Assembly (NCBI RefSeq): GCF_014635185.1
Contig: NZ_BMCM01000002.1
Span: forward strand, 1-64,000
Length of the DNA: 64,000 nt
Direction: 5' to 3'
Origin: Microbacterium murale
Lineage (GTDB): Bacteria > Actinomycetota > Actinomycetes > Actinomycetales > Microbacteriaceae
The stretch's first letter is position 1. The number at the start of each line of letters is the position of its first letter. Under the pieces are notes generated by a model. That model saw nothing but the letters and a program-made list of their open reading frames with translations. It was not told the DNA's origin and searched no databases. Shown in pieces: positions 30,775 through 39,554 of the stretch. The translations under genes were made by a program, and so were the position numbers.

Positions 30775-32199
30775 TTGCAGTACATCTCCACACGCGGCGG
30801 CACGCTCGGACAGTTCAGCGACGTCCTTCTCGAAGGACTCGCGCCCAACGGCGGTCTCGCCGTCCCGGAGACGCTGCCGCAGCTCAGCGCCGACGACCTC
30901 GAGCGCCTGCGCCCATTGACCTACCCCGAGCTCGCCACAGAGGTCATCGGCCTGTTCGCCACCGACATCCCCCGCGAAGACCTCGCCCGACTCACCGCGG
31001 CTGCCTACGGCGGCGGCAAGTTCGCGGCTGACGAGATCGTCCCGCTCAGCGAGATCGGCGAGGGCATGACGCTCGTCGGCCTGTCCGAGGGCCCGACGCT
31101 GGCGTTCAAGGACATGGCGATGCAGTTCCTCGGCGAGGCGCTGGAGTACGTCCTCGAGAAGAGCGACCGCGTGCTGAACGTGCTCGGCGCCACGTCGGGC
31201 GACACCGGATCCGCCGCCGAGCACGCCCTGCGCGGCCGCGACCGCGTCTCGATCTTCATGCTCTCCCCCCAGGGCAGGATGAGCGCGTTCCAGCGTGCGC
31301 AGATGTACTCGCTGCAGGACGAGAACGTGCACAACATCGCCGTAGAGGGCGTCTTCGACGACTGCCAGAACCTCGTCAAGCGCCTCGCGACAGACCTCGA
31401 CTTCAAGCGCGCGCACAGCCTCGGCGCCGTCAACTCGATCAACTTCGGCCGCATCTCGGCGCAGATCGCCTATTACGTGTGGGCGTGGCTGCGTGTGACC
31501 GACGCAGTGGCCGACAGCGAACGCGCACAGTTCGAGGTCTCGTTCGCCGTGCCGTCAGGCAACTTCGGGAACATCCTCTCCGGTCACTACGCGAAGAGCA
31601 TGGGCATGCCGATCCGCAAGCTCGTGCTCGCATCGAACGAGAACAACGTCCTCGACGAGTTCTTCCGCAGCGGCCACTACCGTCCGCGCAGCGCCGAGAA
31701 CACCCTCGCGACCTCGAGCCCTTCGATGGACGTATCGCGCGCCTCGAACCTCGAGCGGTTCGTCTTCGACCTTCTGGGTCGCGACCCCGAGCGCACGGCC
31801 GCGGCGTGGCACGAACTCGAGGAGCGCGACGAGATCGACCTCTCCGGCGAGCTCGCTCGATTCGAGTCGGAGTTCGGCATCGTGAGCGGCACCAGCACTC
31901 ACGACGACCGCATCTCGACGATCCGTGAGTTCTCCGAGACCAGCGGCGTGATCCTCGACCCGCACACCGCCGACGGCGCCAAGGTCGCCCGAGCACACAT
32001 CGAACCCGGCATCCCGATGCTCGTGCTCGAGACCGCGAAGCCCGCCAAGTTCGCCGATCTCATCACCGAGGCGCTCGGCACGACGGTCGCACCGGATGCC
32101 GATACCCAGGCGATGCTCGACGCACCGCCTCGTGTGACGAGCATGCCCCACGACGAGCAGCAGCTGCGGGCGTACATCAGCGAACGCGCTCTGCGCTGA
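30775..32199 (+). CDS. thrC: Threonine synthase
   Basis: This 474-residue fold-type II PLP enzyme converts O-phosphohomoserine to threonine. The N-terminus YISTRGG and the PLP lysine in GPTLAFKDMAMQF are family hallmarks; VLGATSGDTGSAAEHAL and VPSGNFGNILSG contact PLP. I prefer the TTG at 30775: GAGG lies 8 bases upstream, the family N-terminus begins there, and the alternative ATG at 30724 lies within the -10 and adds 17 unconserved residues. It is unlinked to hom-thrB, 11 kb away on the other strand. Confidence 0.94.
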   Translation: MQYISTRGGTLGQFSDVLLEGLAPNGGLAVPETLPQLSADDLERLRPLTYPELATEVIGLFATDIPREDLARLTAAAYGGGKFAADEIVPLSEIGEGMTLVGLSEGPTLAFKDMAMQFLGEALEYVLEKSDRVLNVLGATSGDTGSAAEHALRGRDRVSIFMLSPQGRMSAFQRAQMYSLQDENVHNIAVEGVFDDCQNLVKRLATDLDFKRAHSLGAVNSINFGRISAQIAYYVWAWLRVTDAVADSERAQFEVSFAVPSGNFGNILSGHYAKSMGMPIRKLVLASNENNVLDEFFRSGHYRPRSAENTLATSSPSMDVSRASNLERFVFDLLGRDPERTAAAWHELEERDEIDLSGELARFESEFGIVSGTSTHDDRISTIREFSETSGVILDPHTADGAKVARAHIEPGIPMLVLETAKPAKFADLITEALGTTVAPDADTQAMLDAPPRVTSMPHDEQQLRAYISERALR

Positions 32200-32204
32200 G
32201 GCGG

Positions 32205-32210
32205 TATTCT
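32205..32210 (+). promoter_or_regulatory. leaderless -10 element of the GyrI-like gene
   Basis: TATTCT lies six bases before the ATG at 32217. Confidence 0.5.
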
Positions 32211-32216
32211 CGGCCC

Positions 32217-32837
32217 ATGGCGGACAAGGTCGATTTCAAGAAGAAGATCGACGCGTACCGTGCTCGCAAGGGCCGCTTCGATGTCATAGAGGTCCCCGAA
32301 CTGAGCTATCTCATGATCGACGGTCATGGCGACCCGAACACTTCGCCCGAGTTCACCACCGCCGTCGAGGCGCTATACCCGCTCGCCTACACGCTGAAGT
32401 TCACCAGCAAGCGCAAGCTCGACCGCGACTACACGGTCATGCCGCTCGAGGGACTGTGGTGGGCAGACGACCACGCCGCATTCACCGCCGCCCGAGACAA
32501 ATCGCAGTGGGAGTGGACGCTGATGATCATGCAGCCCGAGTGGATCGATCACGAGCTGTTCGCGGATGCCGTCGCCACTGCCGCCGCGAAGAACCCGGAA
32601 GTCCGGGTGCATGAAGTGCGCTTCGGCTCATACGCCGAGGGCAGGTGCGTGCAGACGCTGCACATCGGGGCATTCCATGACGAGGCTCCCGTCCTCGCCG
32701 AGATGCATGACGTGTTCATCCCGCAGAACGGTCTGCAGATGACCGGGAAGCACCACGAGATCTACTTCAGCGATCCGCGCAAAGGCGCGCCGGAGCGACG
32801 TCGCACGATCCTCCGCCAGCCGGTGGCCACCGCCTGA
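32217..32837 (+). CDS. GyrI-like small-molecule-binding domain protein
   Basis: The 206-residue protein belongs to the stand-alone GyrI-like/SRPBCC-neighbour family (VPELSYLMIDGHGDPNTSPEFTTAVEALYPLAY ... EGLWWADD). The two SHS2-type repeats form a pocket that in BmrR/Rob binds drugs and in some stand-alone members hydrolyses cyclopropanoids. It has no DNA-binding domain. It lies 17 bases after thrC but has its own TATTCT-N6-ATG signature. It is convergent with DUF1304. Confidence 0.83.
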   Translation: MADKVDFKKKIDAYRARKGRFDVIEVPELSYLMIDGHGDPNTSPEFTTAVEALYPLAYTLKFTSKRKLDRDYTVMPLEGLWWADDHAAFTAARDKSQWEWTLMIMQPEWIDHELFADAVATAAAKNPEVRVHEVRFGSYAEGRCVQTLHIGAFHDEAPVLAEMHDVFIPQNGLQMTGKHHEIYFSDPRKGAPERRRTILRQPVATA

Positions 32838-32843
32838 GAACGA

Positions 32844-33236
32844 TCAACTCACTGCGACTGCGACGGCGGTGATGATGATCGCGAGCAGCGGCAGTCCGCC
32901 CTGCAGCGCCGCAGACTTCGCCATCTTCGGGTTCGACAGCACCAGCACGAGGGCGGCCGCGAGCATCATCCCTGTGCCGGCGAACACCAGTGTGAGGCCG
33001 ACCGTCGTCAGCCCCGACAGCAGCAGCGCGATGCCCAGCAGGGTCGCGAGCGCGAGGAACAGGTTGTAGAAGCCCTGATTGAACGCCAGAGGCTTGGTGG
33101 TCTCGGCATCCGCCTCGCTGGCCACGCCGAAGATCTTGCGCGTCTCCGGCTCCGTCCACCTCAGGGACTCGAGCGCGAAGATGAAGACATGGAAGGCGGC
33201 GGCAGCCGCAGCGAGGACCAGACCGAAGATGAGCAT
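32844..33236 (-). CDS. DUF1304 membrane protein
   Basis: The 130-residue protein has four membrane helices and the family motifs FHVFIFALESLRW and KPLAFNQGFYNLFLAL. Function unknown; often annotated as an epimerase without support. I use ATG 33236, with GGGAG 8 bases upstream, rather than the in-frame GTG at 33254 that lies ahead of this site. Confidence 0.88.
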   Translation of the reverse strand: MLIFGLVLAAAAAAFHVFIFALESLRWTEPETRKIFGVASEADAETTKPLAFNQGFYNLFLALATLLGIALLLSGLTTVGLTLVFAGTGMMLAAALVLVLSNPKMAKSAALQGGLPLLAIIITAVAVAVS

Positions 33237-33279
33237 GGCTGATTCTCCCACCACGACGTCTTTCAGATGACCAGCGCTC

Positions 33280-34101
33280 TCAGATGAGGAAGATCGGCAG
33301 CAGTCCCGGGTTGTGCGCGTGCACGAGCACCGCGAACACCACGGCGTCGAACAGCAGGTGCACGGCGACCACGTACGCGAGTGAGTGCGTCTTCAAGAAG
33401 ATGTATCCCTGCAGCAGTGCGAACGGGATCGTCAGCAGAGGGCCCCACTCGCGGTAGCCGAGCTCCCACAGGAATGACACGAACACGATCATCTGCAGCA
33501 CGTTCGCAAGCGCATCGGGGAAGTGCCGCCGCAGCAGCGCGAACACCGTGCAGATGAAGAACAGCTCGTCCCAGATCCCCACCGCGCCCACGCCGACGAA
33601 GAGCCGCGCGATCAGCTCCGGTGTGTCCACCACCGGCCAGTTCAGATACACGCCGCTGGTGATGAAGTAGAACGGCAGGATCAGCCACCCGAGAACCAGC
33701 ACCGCGACGAGCCAGCCCCATTGCAGGCGGCCCCACCGGCGACGCGTGCGCCACGGGAAGCTGATCGCCCGGTCGCGATACACGAACCGCGAGATCACGT
33801 ATGGGACCACCACGGCGCCGCCGAGCGCGAGCGTGAATCGCAGCATCGCCATGTTGTCGAGCTCGGCGGCCAGCGGGATCACGCTGACGATCAGCAGTCC
33901 GAGTGCGATCAGGGAGAGGTCGCGTGTGAGTGAGGGGCCGGATGCCGTCACCGCTGCGCGTTCGATCAGCCAGGCCGCGCCGATGCCGGCCGCGAGCAGC
34001 AGCCACCCCAACCAGGCCCACTGGATCACGAAGAACGCCGGAGCGGCGAGGCACACGAGGACGGCAGGAGCGAGCCTCGGCATCCAGTCTGAACGCGTCA
34101 T
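33280..34101 (-). CDS. CPBP-like intramembrane protease homologue with degenerate motif
   Basis: The 273-residue protein has eight or so membrane helices. The C-terminal part fits the CPBP/Abi fold: WDELFFICTVFALLRRHF at the position of the EExxxR motif (only one Glu, preceded by Asp), a helix with SFLWELGY, and AVHLLFDAVVF as the third motif (HxxxD). The changed first motif leaves activity doubtful. It starts at ATG 34101, overlapping the trmB stop (ATGA), so it is coupled to trmB. Confidence 0.7.
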   Translation of the reverse strand: MTRSDWMPRLAPAVLVCLAAPAFFVIQWAWLGWLLLAAGIGAAWLIERAAVTASGPSLTRDLSLIALGLLIVSVIPLAAELDNMAMLRFTLALGGAVVVPYVISRFVYRDRAISFPWRTRRRWGRLQWGWLVAVLVLGWLILPFYFITSGVYLNWPVVDTPELIARLFVGVGAVGIWDELFFICTVFALLRRHFPDALANVLQMIVFVSFLWELGYREWGPLLTIPFALLQGYIFLKTHSLAYVVAVHLLFDAVVFAVLVHAHNPGLLPIFLI

Positions 34102-34823
34102 ACCCGTGATCTGCGCCGGTACGCGAGGTCGCGGATGTCGCGGCCCTTGGCGATCCCCTTGCGCTCGAACGCCGTCATCACCCGCCCGTCGAAGCGCTCG
34201 GCCCATTCCCCCTCGAACGCGCGCTCGAACTGCGGTTCGGCATCCAGAACCTCACGCATCTGCAATGCGTAGTCCTCCCAGTCCGTCGCGAGCCGCAGCA
34301 GACCGCCGTCCGCAAGCGCGCGCGCGGCGGCATCGCCGAATCCAGGGCGCACCAGCCGCCGCTTGGTGTGGCGCGTCTTGTGCCACGGGTCGGGGAAGAA
34401 GATCCAGACCTCGGATGCCGCGCCCTCCGGCAGGTAGGAGTCCAGAACCTCGGGAGCATTCGCCTCGACGAGCCGCAGGTTGCGGACCCCAGCCTTGTCG
34501 GCGTCGAGCATCGTGCGGGCGAGCCCCGCCCTGAACACCTCGATGGCGAGGAAGTCGTCATCCGGCCGCGACGAGGCGGCCGAGATGATCGCGTGTCCCT
34601 GACCGGATCCGATCTCGACGAAGAGGCGCGCATCGCGGCCGTACTCGAGCGTCGGGTCCATCCGCGCATCCGCGTGCACGCTCGTCGAGGCGAGGCCGCG
34701 CGGGACGTCCAGCAGGTACTGCGACGCGAGCTCTTCGAACGCCCGGTCCTGCGCCTGAGACATCCGTCCGCTCCGTCTGACGAACGAGACCGGCTCTTCA
34801 CGGAAGACGGGAGTTTCGGGCAT
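34098..34823 (-). CDS. trmB: tRNA (guanine46-N7)-methyltransferase
   Basis: The 241-residue SAM-dependent enzyme forms m7G46 in tRNA variable loops. Key features are the SAM site FVEIGSGQGHAIISAA, the EVFRAGLARTM segment and the conserved WIFFPDPWHKTRHTKRRLV active-site motif. TAAGAT lies six bases before the ATG, predicting a leaderless message. It is coupled to the downstream CPBP-like gene. Confidence 0.96.
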   Translation of the reverse strand: MPETPVFREEPVSFVRRSGRMSQAQDRAFEELASQYLLDVPRGLASTSVHADARMDPTLEYGRDARLFVEIGSGQGHAIISAASSRPDDDFLAIEVFRAGLARTMLDADKAGVRNLRLVEANAPEVLDSYLPEGAASEVWIFFPDPWHKTRHTKRRLVRPGFGDAAARALADGGLLRLATDWEDYALQMREVLDAEPQFERAFEGEWAERFDGRVMTAFERKGIAKGRDIRDLAYRRRSRV

Positions 34824-34829
34824 GCATCG

Positions 34830-34835
34830 ATCTTA
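34830..34835 (-). promoter_or_regulatory. leaderless -10 element of trmB
   Basis: TAAGAT (5/6 to consensus) lies six bases before the ATG at 34823. Confidence 0.52.
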
Positions 34836-34853
34836 ACCGGCGGCCTGCGCGTC

Positions 34854-35696
34854 TCAGCGTCCGGCGGGTTCTGTCACGAAGTCGATGAGCTCCTCGACCC
34901 GGCCGAGCAGCGCCGGCTCGAGATCGCGGTAGGTGTGCACCTTGCTCAGGATGTGCTGCCAGGCCCGGCCGGTGTCCCCTTGCGTCTCATGCGGCCACCC
35001 GAATGCGCGGCAGATGCCGGTCTTCCAGTCCGTCCCGCGCGGGATCTCGGGCCACCGCGAGATGCCCAGAGTCTTCGGCGTGACGCACTGCCACACGTCG
35101 ATGAACGGATGTCCGACGATCTTGAGGTGCCGCCCGTGCGGCCCGCGCAGAATGGCATCGGCGATGCGTGTTTCCTTCGATCCGGGTACGAGGTGGTCCA
35201 CCAGCACGCCGTAGCGACGCTCCGCGCTCGGCGGCTCCTCGGCGAGCAGGTCTTCGAGCTTGTCGACGCCCTCGAGGAACTCGACCGCGACACCCTCGAT
35301 CCGCAGGTCGGCGCCCCACACCTTCTCGACGAGCTCGGCGTCGTGTTTGCCCTCCACGAGGATGCGACTGGGCAGAGCGACGCGCGCGCGCTGGTCGGCG
35401 ACGGCGAAGGAGCCGGATGCCGTGCGCTTGAGCGCCTGCTTCGAAGGAGCCGGCGGCGTGAGCCGCACAGGCTGTCCATCGATCAGGAACCCGCCGCCGA
35501 GGGGGAACAGCCGCTTGCGGCCATGGAAGTCCTCAAGCTCGACGTTGCCGCCCTGAACTCGCGTGACGGCTCCGCAGAATCCGTCCTGGGCGACCTCGAC
35601 CACGAGGTCGTGCTCGGCGGCGACGTCCGGAACCTGCGTGGCTCCGCGGTTTCGCCATCCGTCTGCGAGCACATCCGAGCCATACCTGTCGTCCAT
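34854..35696 (-). CDS. DUF3097 protein
   Basis: The 280-residue protein belongs to an actinobacteria-restricted family of unknown function. After an N-terminal beta-rich region (VVEVAQDGFCGAVTRVQGGNVELEDFHGRKRLFPL), it has a Toprim-like segment: ILVEGKHDAELVEKVWG (Glu) followed by YGVLVDHLVPGSKE (D-x-x motif). This suggests a metal-dependent nucleic-acid role; that is inference. TACGCT seven bases upstream is a likely -10. Confidence 0.85.
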   Translation of the reverse strand: MDDRYGSDVLADGWRNRGATQVPDVAAEHDLVVEVAQDGFCGAVTRVQGGNVELEDFHGRKRLFPLGGGFLIDGQPVRLTPPAPSKQALKRTASGSFAVADQRARVALPSRILVEGKHDAELVEKVWGADLRIEGVAVEFLEGVDKLEDLLAEEPPSAERRYGVLVDHLVPGSKETRIADAILRGPHGRHLKIVGHPFIDVWQCVTPKTLGISRWPEIPRGTDWKTGICRAFGWPHETQGDTGRAWQHILSKVHTYRDLEPALLGRVEELIDFVTEPAGR

Positions 35697-35703
35697 GCCA
35701 TCC

Positions 35704-35709
35704 AGCGTA
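35704..35709 (-). promoter_or_regulatory. candidate -10 element of the DUF3097 gene
   Basis: TACGCT lies seven bases before the ATG at 35696. Confidence 0.4.
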
Positions 35710-35742
35710 TGTGCCGCCTGGTTGCTTCCCGGCGGCGACACA

Positions 35743-35791
35743 GACTCTTTCCATAGAGTCGCTATCGTCGGTCGCCGGTAGTGAATAGACT
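35743..35791 (+). promoter_or_regulatory. candidate operator and -10 of the TPM-protein gene
   Basis: A GACTCT-n6-AGAGTC inverted repeat (35743-35760) lies just upstream of a TAGACT -10-like hexamer (35786-35791). It may be the binding site of a stress regulator controlling the TPM/pspA pair. Confidence 0.35.
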
Positions 35792-35832
35792 CGATGCGCA
35801 CGGGGGCTCTGAGCCGCCTCGGAGGGAGCACA

Positions 35833-37884
35833 ATGCGGACTCGTATGACGGTCGTGCTGGGGTTGATCGTGGCGATGTTCGCTTCGGGTTGGGCCGGATC
35901 GGCGGCGGTTGCGACGCCGCCGGTGACGCTGAGCTCCGACTTCGTGACCGATGAGGCGGGTGTTCTCAGTTCCGGCGAGTTGGATGCCGCGAACGCACGG
36001 CTCGACGACTTGGCTGCGGCGGACGGTGGCGACCTGTACGTCGTGTTCGTCGACGAGTTCACCGACCCGGCCGACAGTGTGGACTGGACCGACCAGGTGG
36101 CCGCAGACAACGGACTCGGCGCCGATCAGTATCTGATCGCCGTTGCGATCGACGCCGGGCAATATGCGATCTCCGCGGATGCCAGTGGCCCGTTGAGCGA
36201 CAGCCAGATCGACGCCGTCGTACAGGCGATGGAGAACGGTCTGCGCGCGAGCGACTGGGACGGCGCCGTCATCGCGGCCGCAGACGCCTTCCCCGGCCAG
36301 GGCGGCCAGGCCGGCGATGCCGGCGGGTTCCTCGGAATCCTCATCGCGCTCGTCATCGTGGCGATCGTGGTCGTCGTGATCGTGCTGATCGTCCGCTCGC
36401 GCAAGAAGAAGAAGGATGCTGCGCGCCCGACGGTCCCCGATCCGAACGATCCATACGCGTCCGTGAGCGATGACGATCTGGAGAAACAGGCGGGCAGCGC
36501 GCTCGTGCAGGCCGATGACGCCATCACGTCGAGCCGTCAGGAGGTCGGCTTCGCTGTCGCCCAGTACGGCGAGGACTCGACCGCGGCTTTCACGCAGGTC
36601 GTCGAAGCCGCGCAGGCGAAGATCGCCGAGGCCTTCGCTCTCAAGCAGCAGATCGACGACGAGGTGCCCGATACGGCCGAGCAGCGCCGCGCCTGGCACA
36701 TCCAGATCATCCAGCTGTGCGATGCGGCGGACGATCTGCTCGATGAGAACGTCGAAGCCTTCGAGGAGCTGCGAAAGCTCGAAGCCGAAGCGCCGCAGGC
36801 ACTCGAACGGCTCACGGCGCGTCGCGCGGCCGCTCAGCAGGCGCTCGCCACTGCGCCGGCCGCTCTCGCCGCACTGTCGCAGAACTACGACGCGGCAGCC
36901 CTCTCGACCGTCGCGGAGAACCCCGCGCAGGCGCAGCAACGGCTGTCGCTCGCCGATTCCGAGATGGCGGAGGCCTCTCAGCTGATCGCGGCCGGTAAGA
37001 ACGGGGAGGCCGCCTTCGCGATCCGCACCGCAGAGGCCGCCGTCCAGCAGAGCGAAGAGCTGACGGCCGCGGTCACGAGCCTCGGCGCGAACCTGTCGGC
37101 GGTGGAGGAGCAGGCACGCGCACTCATCGCCGATCTCGAGGCCGATCTCGCCGCAGCCGCGGCGATGCCCGATTCCGAGGCGCAGCTCGCACCGCTCATC
37201 GCTCGTACCCGGACGAACATCGACAGCGCGCAGGCGAGTCTGCAGGCCGCCCAGCGCAACCCGCAGCAGACGCTCGAGACGCTCGACTCGGCGAACACGC
37301 AGATCGATGCAGCGCTCGGACAGGCCCGTGAAGCATCCGCGGTCGCGCAGCGCGCGCAACGGATGCTGCAGCAGAGGCTGGCTCAGGCGCAGGCGCAGAT
37401 CTCCGCCGCGAATGACTTCATCACGACCCGCCGCGGTGCGATCGGCGCGACGGCCCGCACCCGGCTCGCGGAGGCGAACGCCGCATACTCCGAGGCCGTG
37501 GCGAATCAGCAGGCCGATCCTGCTCTGGCCACCGAACGCGCCACCCGTGCTGCGAGCCTCGCCGGCGAAGCCATCTCGTACGCGCAGAGCGAGGTCTCCT
37601 CGTTCAACAGCGGCGGATGGGGCGGCGGCGGTTGGAGTGGCGGAAGCAGCAGCGGCTGGGGCGGCGGAAGCGGCGGTGGCAGCGGCCTCGGCGGCGACAT
37701 CCTCGGCGGCATTCTCGGCGGTCTGCTCAGCGGCGGCGGCTCGAGCCGCAGCAGCGGGGGCGGATGGAGCGGCGGGAGCAGCTGGCGATCCAGCGGCAGC
37801 AGCCGCAGCAGCCGTCCGTCGAGCTTCGGCGGTTCGCGCAGCAGCGGCCGCAGCGGCGGGCGCTCCAGAGGGGGGCGCTTCTAG
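35833..37884 (+). CDS. TPM-domain membrane protein with coiled-coil and Gly/Ser-rich tail
   Basis: The 683-residue protein has a signal peptide (about 1-29) and an extracytoplasmic TPM domain (about 40-160; VTDEAGVLSSGELDAANARLDDLAAADGGDLYVVF). A membrane helix (about 170-192) with a KKKKD stop follows, then a roughly 400-residue Ala/Gln/Glu-rich helical region and a Gly/Ser/Trp/Arg tail (GGWGGGGWSGG...). GGAGGGAG precedes the ATG at 35833; the ATG at 35794 is rejected. TPM proteins neighbour pspA in several bacteria (Bacillus ydjFGHI) and act in membrane stress; plant TPM proteins have phosphatase activity. Confidence 0.85.
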   Translation: MRTRMTVVLGLIVAMFASGWAGSAAVATPPVTLSSDFVTDEAGVLSSGELDAANARLDDLAAADGGDLYVVFVDEFTDPADSVDWTDQVAADNGLGADQYLIAVAIDAGQYAISADASGPLSDSQIDAVVQAMENGLRASDWDGAVIAAADAFPGQGGQAGDAGGFLGILIALVIVAIVVVVIVLIVRSRKKKKDAARPTVPDPNDPYASVSDDDLEKQAGSALVQADDAITSSRQEVGFAVAQYGEDSTAAFTQVVEAAQAKIAEAFALKQQIDDEVPDTAEQRRAWHIQIIQLCDAADDLLDENVEAFEELRKLEAEAPQALERLTARRAAAQQALATAPAALAALSQNYDAAALSTVAENPAQAQQRLSLADSEMAEASQLIAAGKNGEAAFAIRTAEAAVQQSEELTAAVTSLGANLSAVEEQARALIADLEADLAAAAAMPDSEAQLAPLIARTRTNIDSAQASLQAAQRNPQQTLETLDSANTQIDAALGQAREASAVAQRAQRMLQQRLAQAQAQISAANDFITTRRGAIGATARTRLAEANAAYSEAVANQQADPALATERATRAASLAGEAISYAQSEVSSFNSGGWGGGGWSGGSSSGWGGGSGGGSGLGGDILGGILGGLLSGGGSSRSSGGGWSGGSSWRSSGSSRSSRPSSFGGSRSSGRSGGRSRGGRF

Positions 37885-37951
37885 CATTCCTTCCTTCTTC
37901 TCACGACGTAACCGATCTCAGACCACTCCGTCTCAACCGAAAGGAAACACC

Positions 37952-38686
37952 ATGACCAAGCAGTCCATCTTCGGTCGCATCTCCACCCTGGTGAAGGCCA
38001 ACATCAATTCGATGATCGACTCTGCGGAGGACCCGCAGAAGATGATCGACCAGCTCGTCCGTGACTACACGAACAACGTCGCCGATGCCGAGGCGGCGAT
38101 TGCTGAGACCATCGGCAACCTGCGTCTTCTCGAACGCGATCACGAGGAAGACGTCCAGTCCGCGACGAACTGGGGCAACAAGGCCATCGCTGCCAGCCGC
38201 AAGGCCGACGAGCTCCGCAAGACAGGCGAAGTCTCCGACGCGGACAAATTCGACAGCCTCGCGAAGATCGCGCTGCAGCGTCAGATCAGCGCAGAACGCG
38301 AAGCGACCGGCGCAGAGCCGACCATCGCATCGCAGACGGAGATCGTCGACAAGCTCAAGAGCGGCCTGAACGGCATGAAGGACAAGCTCGGCGAGCTCAA
38401 GAACAAGCGCAGCGAGCTGCTCGCCCGCGCCAAGGTCGCCGAAGCGCAGACCAAGGTGCAGGACGCCGTCGGGTCGATCAACGTGCTCGACCCGACCAGC
38501 GAACTCGGACGGTTCGAGGACAAGGTCCGTCGCCAGGAAGCCCTCGCCCAGGGCAAGGTCGAACTCGCGGCGTCCAGCCTGGACGCACAGTTCGAGAGCC
38601 TGGATGACCTCGGTGAGCTCACCGAGGTCGAGGCACGGCTCGCCGAACTGAAGTCCGGCTCACCGCAGTCGCAGATCGAGTCCTGA
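37952..38686 (+). CDS. pspA: PspA/IM30 (Vipp1-like) membrane-stress protein
   Basis: The 244-residue ESCRT-III-like protein starts MTKQSIFGRISTLVKANIN, the amphipathic helix and helix-1 signature of PspA/IM30, followed by long charged helices. Such proteins polymerise on damaged membranes and maintain proton-motive force. AAAGGA precedes the ATG at 37952. It follows the TPM gene by 67 bases and is followed by a strong hairpin, so the two form one unit. Confidence 0.93.
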   Translation: MTKQSIFGRISTLVKANINSMIDSAEDPQKMIDQLVRDYTNNVADAEAAIAETIGNLRLLERDHEEDVQSATNWGNKAIAASRKADELRKTGEVSDADKFDSLAKIALQRQISAEREATGAEPTIASQTEIVDKLKSGLNGMKDKLGELKNKRSELLARAKVAEAQTKVQDAVGSINVLDPTSELGRFEDKVRRQEALAQGKVELAASSLDAQFESLDDLGELTEVEARLAELKSGSPQSQIES

Positions 38687-38693
38687 GACTCCC

Positions 38694-38723
38694 GATGCCC
38701 CGGGCCAACGCGCCCGGGGCATC
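38694..38723 (+). terminator. hairpin terminator after pspA
   Basis: A perfect 12-bp GC-rich stem (GATGCCCCGGGC / GCCCGGGGCATC) with a 6-base loop lies 8 bases after the pspA stop. The tract after it (CCCATTCA) is not T-rich. Confidence 0.65.
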
Positions 38724-38746
38724 CCCATTCACTTCTGGAGGTCCTT

Positions 38747-39544
38747 GTGGCCCGATTCCTCGTCGCCCCGCAGTGGCAGGGCTCCCCCGCCGCACGTGCG
38801 ATGCTGCTCGTCGACGGTGCTACCGCCATCGCGGGTGATCTTCCGCGGAGCGCCACGACCGTGCTCGATGTTCCCCTCGAGGCTGGGGACTCGCTCGGCA
38901 CCGACGTGCATCGACTGAGCTCGCTGCACCGCATCCGCGAGGTGATCGCGCAGGCGATCGCGACGGACACCGTACTCATCGGCGGCGACTGCAGTGTGAC
39001 CGTCGCTGCCCTCGACGCGATCGACCGCGAAGACCTGGCTGTGGTCTGGTGCGATGCGCACCCCGATCTGCACACGCCGGAAACCTCGCCCTCGGGTGCC
39101 TTCTCCGGCATGGCGCTGCGCGCGGTGCTCGGCGAAGGAGAGCCTCAACTCGCGCTCTCCCCCGGCGTTGCGCGCGATCGGGTCATCACCGTGGGTGCTC
39201 GCGTCGTGGACGATGAAGAAGAGGAACCGCTAGCCGGCCTCACTCAGCTGTCCGTCGACGACCTCGATGACGTGGATGCCCTGGCCGAAGCCGTCGCCGC
39301 GACAGGGGCGAGCCGCGTCTGGGTGCACATCGACGTGGACGTGCTCGACCCGTCCGAACTCGCAGGGGTATCGTCGGCCGCGCCCTTCGGCGCCAGCACG
39401 AGCGCGCTCAGCGCGGCTATCCGCGCACTCCGCGCGCGGGTGCCTCTCGCGGGCGCGACGATCGCCGGCTTCGCACCGCGGTCGGCCGACGACGCCGTGG
39501 AAGACCTCGGCGCGATCCTCCGTCTCGTGGGTGCCGTCGCATGA
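38747..39544 (+). CDS. Arginase/ureohydrolase-fold protein with GGDC variant
   Basis: The 265-residue protein shows the ureohydrolase metal motifs DAHPD (in WCDAHPDLHTP) and D-x-D (HIDVDVLDP). The first motif is GGDCS instead of the GGDHS of arginase and agmatinase, so one metal ligand is changed from His to Cys. The substrate is therefore uncertain. Start is a GTG with GGAGG 5 bases upstream. The next gene begins 10 bases after its end. Confidence 0.82.
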   Translation: MARFLVAPQWQGSPAARAMLLVDGATAIAGDLPRSATTVLDVPLEAGDSLGTDVHRLSSLHRIREVIAQAIATDTVLIGGDCSVTVAALDAIDREDLAVVWCDAHPDLHTPETSPSGAFSGMALRAVLGEGEPQLALSPGVARDRVITVGARVVDDEEEEPLAGLTQLSVDDLDDVDALAEAVAATGASRVWVHIDVDVLDPSELAGVSSAAPFGASTSALSAAIRALRARVPLAGATIAGFAPRSADDAVEDLGAILRLVGAVA

Positions 39545-39554
39545 GTGCTGCCCT

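Noticed and set aside
29944-31416. Upstream part of a long minus-strand frame ending at 29083
   Set aside because: It is antisense to the nucleotidyltransferase and thrC. The real coiled-coil protein starts at 29943, where conserved sequence begins.
35533-37887. 784-codon minus-strand frame opposite the TPM gene
   Set aside because: Low-complexity Ala/Arg sequence mirroring the TPM protein codons; no ribosome-binding site or family match.
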